Of a stretch of 64,000 nucleotides of DNA, positions 61,541-64,000 are shown piece after piece. Within the stretch, counting starts at the first letter, position 1; each line of letters opens with the position of its first letter. Made by a program: the position numbers and the translations under genes. The stretch is from DATBLE01 sp963808815 (GTDB lineage Bacteria; Actinomycetota; Thermoleophilia; Gaiellales; Gaiellaceae): the NCBI GenBank assembly GCA_963808815.1, contig CAWEGI010000014.1, forward strand, positions 62,001 through 126,000, read 5' to 3'. The notes under the pieces are model-generated. The model was given only the letters and a program-made list of their open reading frames with translations, made no database searches and had not been told where the DNA came from.

Positions 61541-62724
61541 GCTGCCAGGATCCCCTCCTTCGTGACGGCACCCGCGCGCACGCGCACGAGAGCGCCGACC
61601 GGCGCCTCGACCAGCCACGGCGAGTAGTCGTCGCCGTACCCGCGGCCGGGTCGGTCGACCAGGACGACGTCCTCTGCGCCGAGCTTCGCGCGCCAGCGCC
61701 GCAGGCACGCTTCGTGGGACAGCGCCCGCAGCCGAGCGCTCCGTTCCTTCTTCACGGCCTTCGGCACGGTGTCCTCGCCGGCCGTGACGGTTCCCGGCCT
61801 CGGCGAGTACGGAAAGACGTGCACCTTGGTCGCGCCCGCCGCCTCGACTGCCTGCAGCGTGCGCTCGAAGGCGGCTTCGTCCTCACCGGGGAAGCCGACG
61901 ATCACGTCCGTGGTCAGGTTGAAGCCCTCGGCGAGGGCGACCCGGCGCAGGTACGTGGCAGCGTCGTAGCGGCGCGCCATCGCGCGCAGGACGCGGTCGT
62001 CGCCGGACTGGAGCGGAACGTGAAGATGGCGGGAGACGGTCGGCGTCTCGCGAAGCGCGTCGAGGAGCGGTGCGGTGAGGTGGTTGACCTCGATCGACGA
62101 CAGTCGGAGCCGTGCGAGACCGGGCGTCACGCCGACGTCGCGGATCAGCCGCGGCAGGTCGTAGGCCTGCTCGCGGTTCCTGTAGCAGCCGAGGTTGATC
62201 CCGGTGAGCACGATCTCGCGGTGACCCTGGGAGACGCGGCGGCGCACCTCGGCGAGCACGGCATCCGCGGGCCGGCTGCGCGATGCGCCGCGCACGAACG
62301 GGATCACGCAGAAGTTGCAGGAGAAGCTGCAGCCGTCCTGCACCTTCACGAAGGCACGAACGCGGTCGAGTCGGGCTTCGCCCTGGACACACGCGATCGG
62401 ACCGACATCGCCGGCGATCGTGTCGGCGGTCTCCTCGCTTCGCTTCGCCACGACGACGACGTTGTCCGGCAGCCCGGCAAAGGCGTCGGCCGCGAGGTTG
62501 GCGCCGCACCCGGTGACGTACACCCGCCGGTGGGTGCGCGCCGCACGCGATGCGGCGTGCCGCGACTTCCGGAGCGCCTCGTGCGTCACGCAGCACGTGT
62601 TCAGCACGGCGACGTCGCCGCCCAAGCACTCCTCATGCCCGTCGCCCAGCAGACGCTCGCGCACCGCCTGGGCGTCAGCGTGCGAGACCTTGCAGCCGAG
62701 GAAGTCGACCGAGAAAGTCGCCAT
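61537..62724 (-). CDS. mtaB: tRNA t6A37 methylthiotransferase MtaB
   Basis: Radical-SAM enzyme adding a methylthio group to t6A37 of ANN-reading tRNAs. 395 residues. N-terminal UPF0004 domain with Cys in FLGCKVS, LNTCCVTH and VTGCGAN; radical-SAM cluster CSFSCNFC; then LTGINLGCY, HLHVPLQSGDDRVLRAMARRY and FNLTTDVIVGFPGEDE. A TRAM-type tail is short. ATG 62724, 11 bases after the prmA stop. Confidence 0.92.
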   Translation of the reverse strand: MATFSVDFLGCKVSHADAQAVRERLLGDGHEECLGGDVAVLNTCCVTHEALRKSRHAASRAARTHRRVYVTGCGANLAADAFAGLPDNVVVVAKRSEETADTIAGDVGPIACVQGEARLDRVRAFVKVQDGCSFSCNFCVIPFVRGASRSRPADAVLAEVRRRVSQGHREIVLTGINLGCYRNREQAYDLPRLIRDVGVTPGLARLRLSSIEVNHLTAPLLDALRETPTVSRHLHVPLQSGDDRVLRAMARRYDAATYLRRVALAEGFNLTTDVIVGFPGEDEAAFERTLQAVEAAGATKVHVFPYSPRPGTVTAGEDTVPKAVKKERSARLRALSHEACLRRWRAKLGAEDVVLVDRPGRGYGDDYSPWLVEAPVGALVRVRAGAVTKEGILAA

Positions 62725-62735
62725 CCGCGCGGACC

Positions 62736-63482
62736 TTACTGCGTCCGCACGAGCAGATCGGCGACCCACCCCTCCGCCTCGCGACGGTCCTCGCGGCGAT
62801 AGCCGGGCAACTGCGGCGACTCGGTGAGGAGGTAGCCGGACGTGATCACGCGATCGCAGTCGAGCCGCGCGGCGATTCGGCCGTCGATGTCGAGGGCAAC
62901 GTTGACGACGGCGTTCTCGGTCTCCGGCAGCGCGGAGTCGGCCGCGTCCGCGACCTGGACGTCGACGGCGACTCCGTTCGCCGCCGCGTTCCGCATCGTC
63001 GCCTCGACCGCCTGCGGGTCGAGGTCGACGGCGTGAACGGGCTCGAAGCCGAGCTTCGCCGCCGCGATCGAGAGGACTCCCGATCCGCAGCCGGCGTCGA
63101 GCAGACTCCCCCTCGGGACGTCGAGCAGCAACTCGAGGCAGAGCCGTGTGGTCGCATGGGCGCCGGTCCCGAAGGCCCGGCCGGGATCGATCACCACCGG
63201 GATCGCGTCGCCGTCGGGCTGCTCCCACGGCGGCCCGACCCAGAGCGGCCCGACCCGCACCGGCCGGTGGAAGGCCCGCCAGCGGTCCTCCCAGCCCTCC
63301 TCCACCTCGGTCGACCGCGCGCCGCCGAACGCCGACCAGAGCCGTTCCTCCCCGTGGTCGTCCGTGTATGCCGCCAGCTCGACGCCGCCGGGCGAGTCGC
63401 GCTCCTCGAAGCCCTCCGGGAAGAGCTCGAGCATGATCGCGCGGGCCCGCTCGGCTTCGGCGGACGGGACCGACACCGACAC
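62736..63482 (-). CDS. prmA: Ribosomal protein L11 methyltransferase
   Basis: Trimethylates ribosomal protein L11 with SAM. 248 residues. VIDPGRAFGTGAHATTRLCLELL, motif I LLDAGCGSGVLSIAAAKLG and VHAVDLDPQAVEATMRNAAANGV; the usual NPPY-type motif is replaced by VVNVALDIDG, matching PrmA (N-I/V-A). GTG start at 63482, 11 bases after the dnaJ stop; part of the dnaJ-prmA-mtaB-HIT-yqeY operon. Confidence 0.9.
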   Translation of the reverse strand: MSVSVPSAEAERARAIMLELFPEGFEERDSPGGVELAAYTDDHGEERLWSAFGGARSTEVEEGWEDRWRAFHRPVRVGPLWVGPPWEQPDGDAIPVVIDPGRAFGTGAHATTRLCLELLLDVPRGSLLDAGCGSGVLSIAAAKLGFEPVHAVDLDPQAVEATMRNAAANGVAVDVQVADAADSALPETENAVVNVALDIDGRIAARLDCDRVITSGYLLTESPQLPGYRREDRREAEGWVADLLVRTQ

Positions 63483-63493
63483 GCGCCGCAGCG

Positions 63494-64000
63494 TCAGCGG
63501 AACGCGCTTTTCAGCTTGTCGAAGAACCCCTCGTCGTCTGGCCGGTACGTCTCCTCGTCGGCCGTCTGCTCGAACTCGGCGAGCAGACGACGCTGCTCGT
63601 CGTTCAGCCGCCGCGGCACCATGACGTTGACCAGCAGCCGGTGGTCACCCCTCCCGCGGCCCTGGAGGACGGGCATGCCGGCGCCGCGGATCACGCGCAC
63701 CTGCCCCGGCTGCGTGCCCGGCTCGAACTCGAGCTCGACGTCGCCGTCGATGGTCGGCACCGTCGCGGTCGTGCCCAGCGCAGCCTGCGTGATGGTCAGG
63801 TCGACCTGCGAGATCAGGTCGTTGCCCTCGCGGACGAACCGCGGATCGGGCTTGACGCGAACCAGCACGTACAGGTCGCCGGCGCGCCCGCCGACCTCGC
63901 CGGCGTGTCCCTCGCCGCCGAGCCGGATGCGCTGGCCGTCATGGATCCCCGGCGGGATCTCGACCGCGACCGTGCGCTCCTCGACGACGCGCCCGTCGCC
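63494..64000 (-). CDS. dnaJ: Chaperone DnaJ, C-terminal part (cut by window edge)
   Basis: Hsp70 co-chaperone. The visible part is the C-terminal substrate-binding region: VEIPPGIHDGQRIRLGGEG, GDLYVLVRVKPDPRFVREGNDL, VDLTITQAALGTTATVPTIDGDVELEFEPGTQPGQVRVIRGAGMPVL and DHRLLVNVMVPRRLNDEQRRLL. The J domain and the zinc centre lie beyond the window. In its operon it precedes prmA, a common order in Gram-positive bacteria (hrcA/dnaJ-prmA). Confidence 0.95.
   Translation of the reverse strand, partial: GDGRVVEERTVAVEIPPGIHDGQRIRLGGEGHAGEVGGRAGDLYVLVRVKPDPRFVREGNDLISQVDLTITQAALGTTATVPTIDGDVELEFEPGTQPGQVRVIRGAGMPVLQGRGRGDHRLLVNVMVPRRLNDEQRRLLAEFEQTADEETYRPDDEGFFDKLKSAFR

Overview
The window looks like a chromosomal segment of a high-GC actinobacterium, most likely class Thermoleophilia (Gaiellales or Solirubrobacterales type). 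The signs are very high GC, frequent GTG and TTG starts, two deazaflavin (F420)-type oxidoreductases, a Gram-positive LexA box at uvrA, and the housekeeping order dnaJ-prmA-mtaB-HIT-yqeY next to phoH-ybeY-dgkA/PAP2-cdd-era. The taxonomic call is inference. I see no phage, insertion sequence, CRISPR array or rRNA gene.

Sequence quality changes along the window. From 1 to about 35,000 almost every gene is broken by single-base insertions that restore the conserved protein when removed. From 35,000 to 64,000 only about three such breaks remain. I treat them as sequence errors, not pseudogenes, and annotate each broken gene as one feature.

Layout. 1-4,658: pantothenate genes panC-panB, a histidine phosphatase, a membrane protein, a deazaflavin-type enzyme and a phospholipase D-like protein. 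4,942-16,992: uvrA with an SOS box, an AI-2E-type permease, a metallophosphoesterase, a Tat-type arylsulfotransferase-like protein, a large LuxR (LAL) regulator, uvrB and a DUF1360 protein. 16,989-21,973: a folate operon (pabB-pabC) in line with an MFS carrier, a DUF4097 protein and a ribbon-helix-helix regulator that has a clear promoter and tandem operator. 21,970-30,816: lytic transglycosylase, coaE, rpsA, an exported 5'-nucleotidase, polA carrying two copies of a small palindromic repeat, and a LarA-like protein. 30,827-34,974: livHMGF branched-chain amino acid importer without a binding protein. 35,055-40,893: tRNA-Leu(CAA), phosphofructokinase with PPi-type residues, GNAT, a GT39/lipoprotein/Tat-protein operon and a TrpC-like pseudoenzyme. 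40,972-49,348: deoC with a full and a half-length aldehyde dehydrogenase, a MacB/FtsX-type ABC exporter and a BBE-type flavoenzyme. 49,640-55,975: a signalling block (stand-alone receiver, PAS histidine kinase, and a nucleotide-cyclase-like domain fused to a NarL regulator) behind a TetM-like GTPase. 56,066-64,000: era, cdd, a DgkA-PAP2 fusion, ybeY, phoH, a Dabb protein, a methyltransferase, yqeY, HIT, mtaB, prmA and dnaJ.

The observations most worth a second look are: a 66-bp repeat that supplies a homologous N-terminal peptide to two unrelated genes (ybeY and HIT); a 23-bp palindromic element present twice, exactly 100 bp apart, inside polA; a 51-nt dispersed palindromic repeat found at two intergenic sites; the cyclase-receiver-HTH fusion with altered catalytic positions; and the leaderless promoter/operator of the RHH-DUF4097-MFS-pab gene run.
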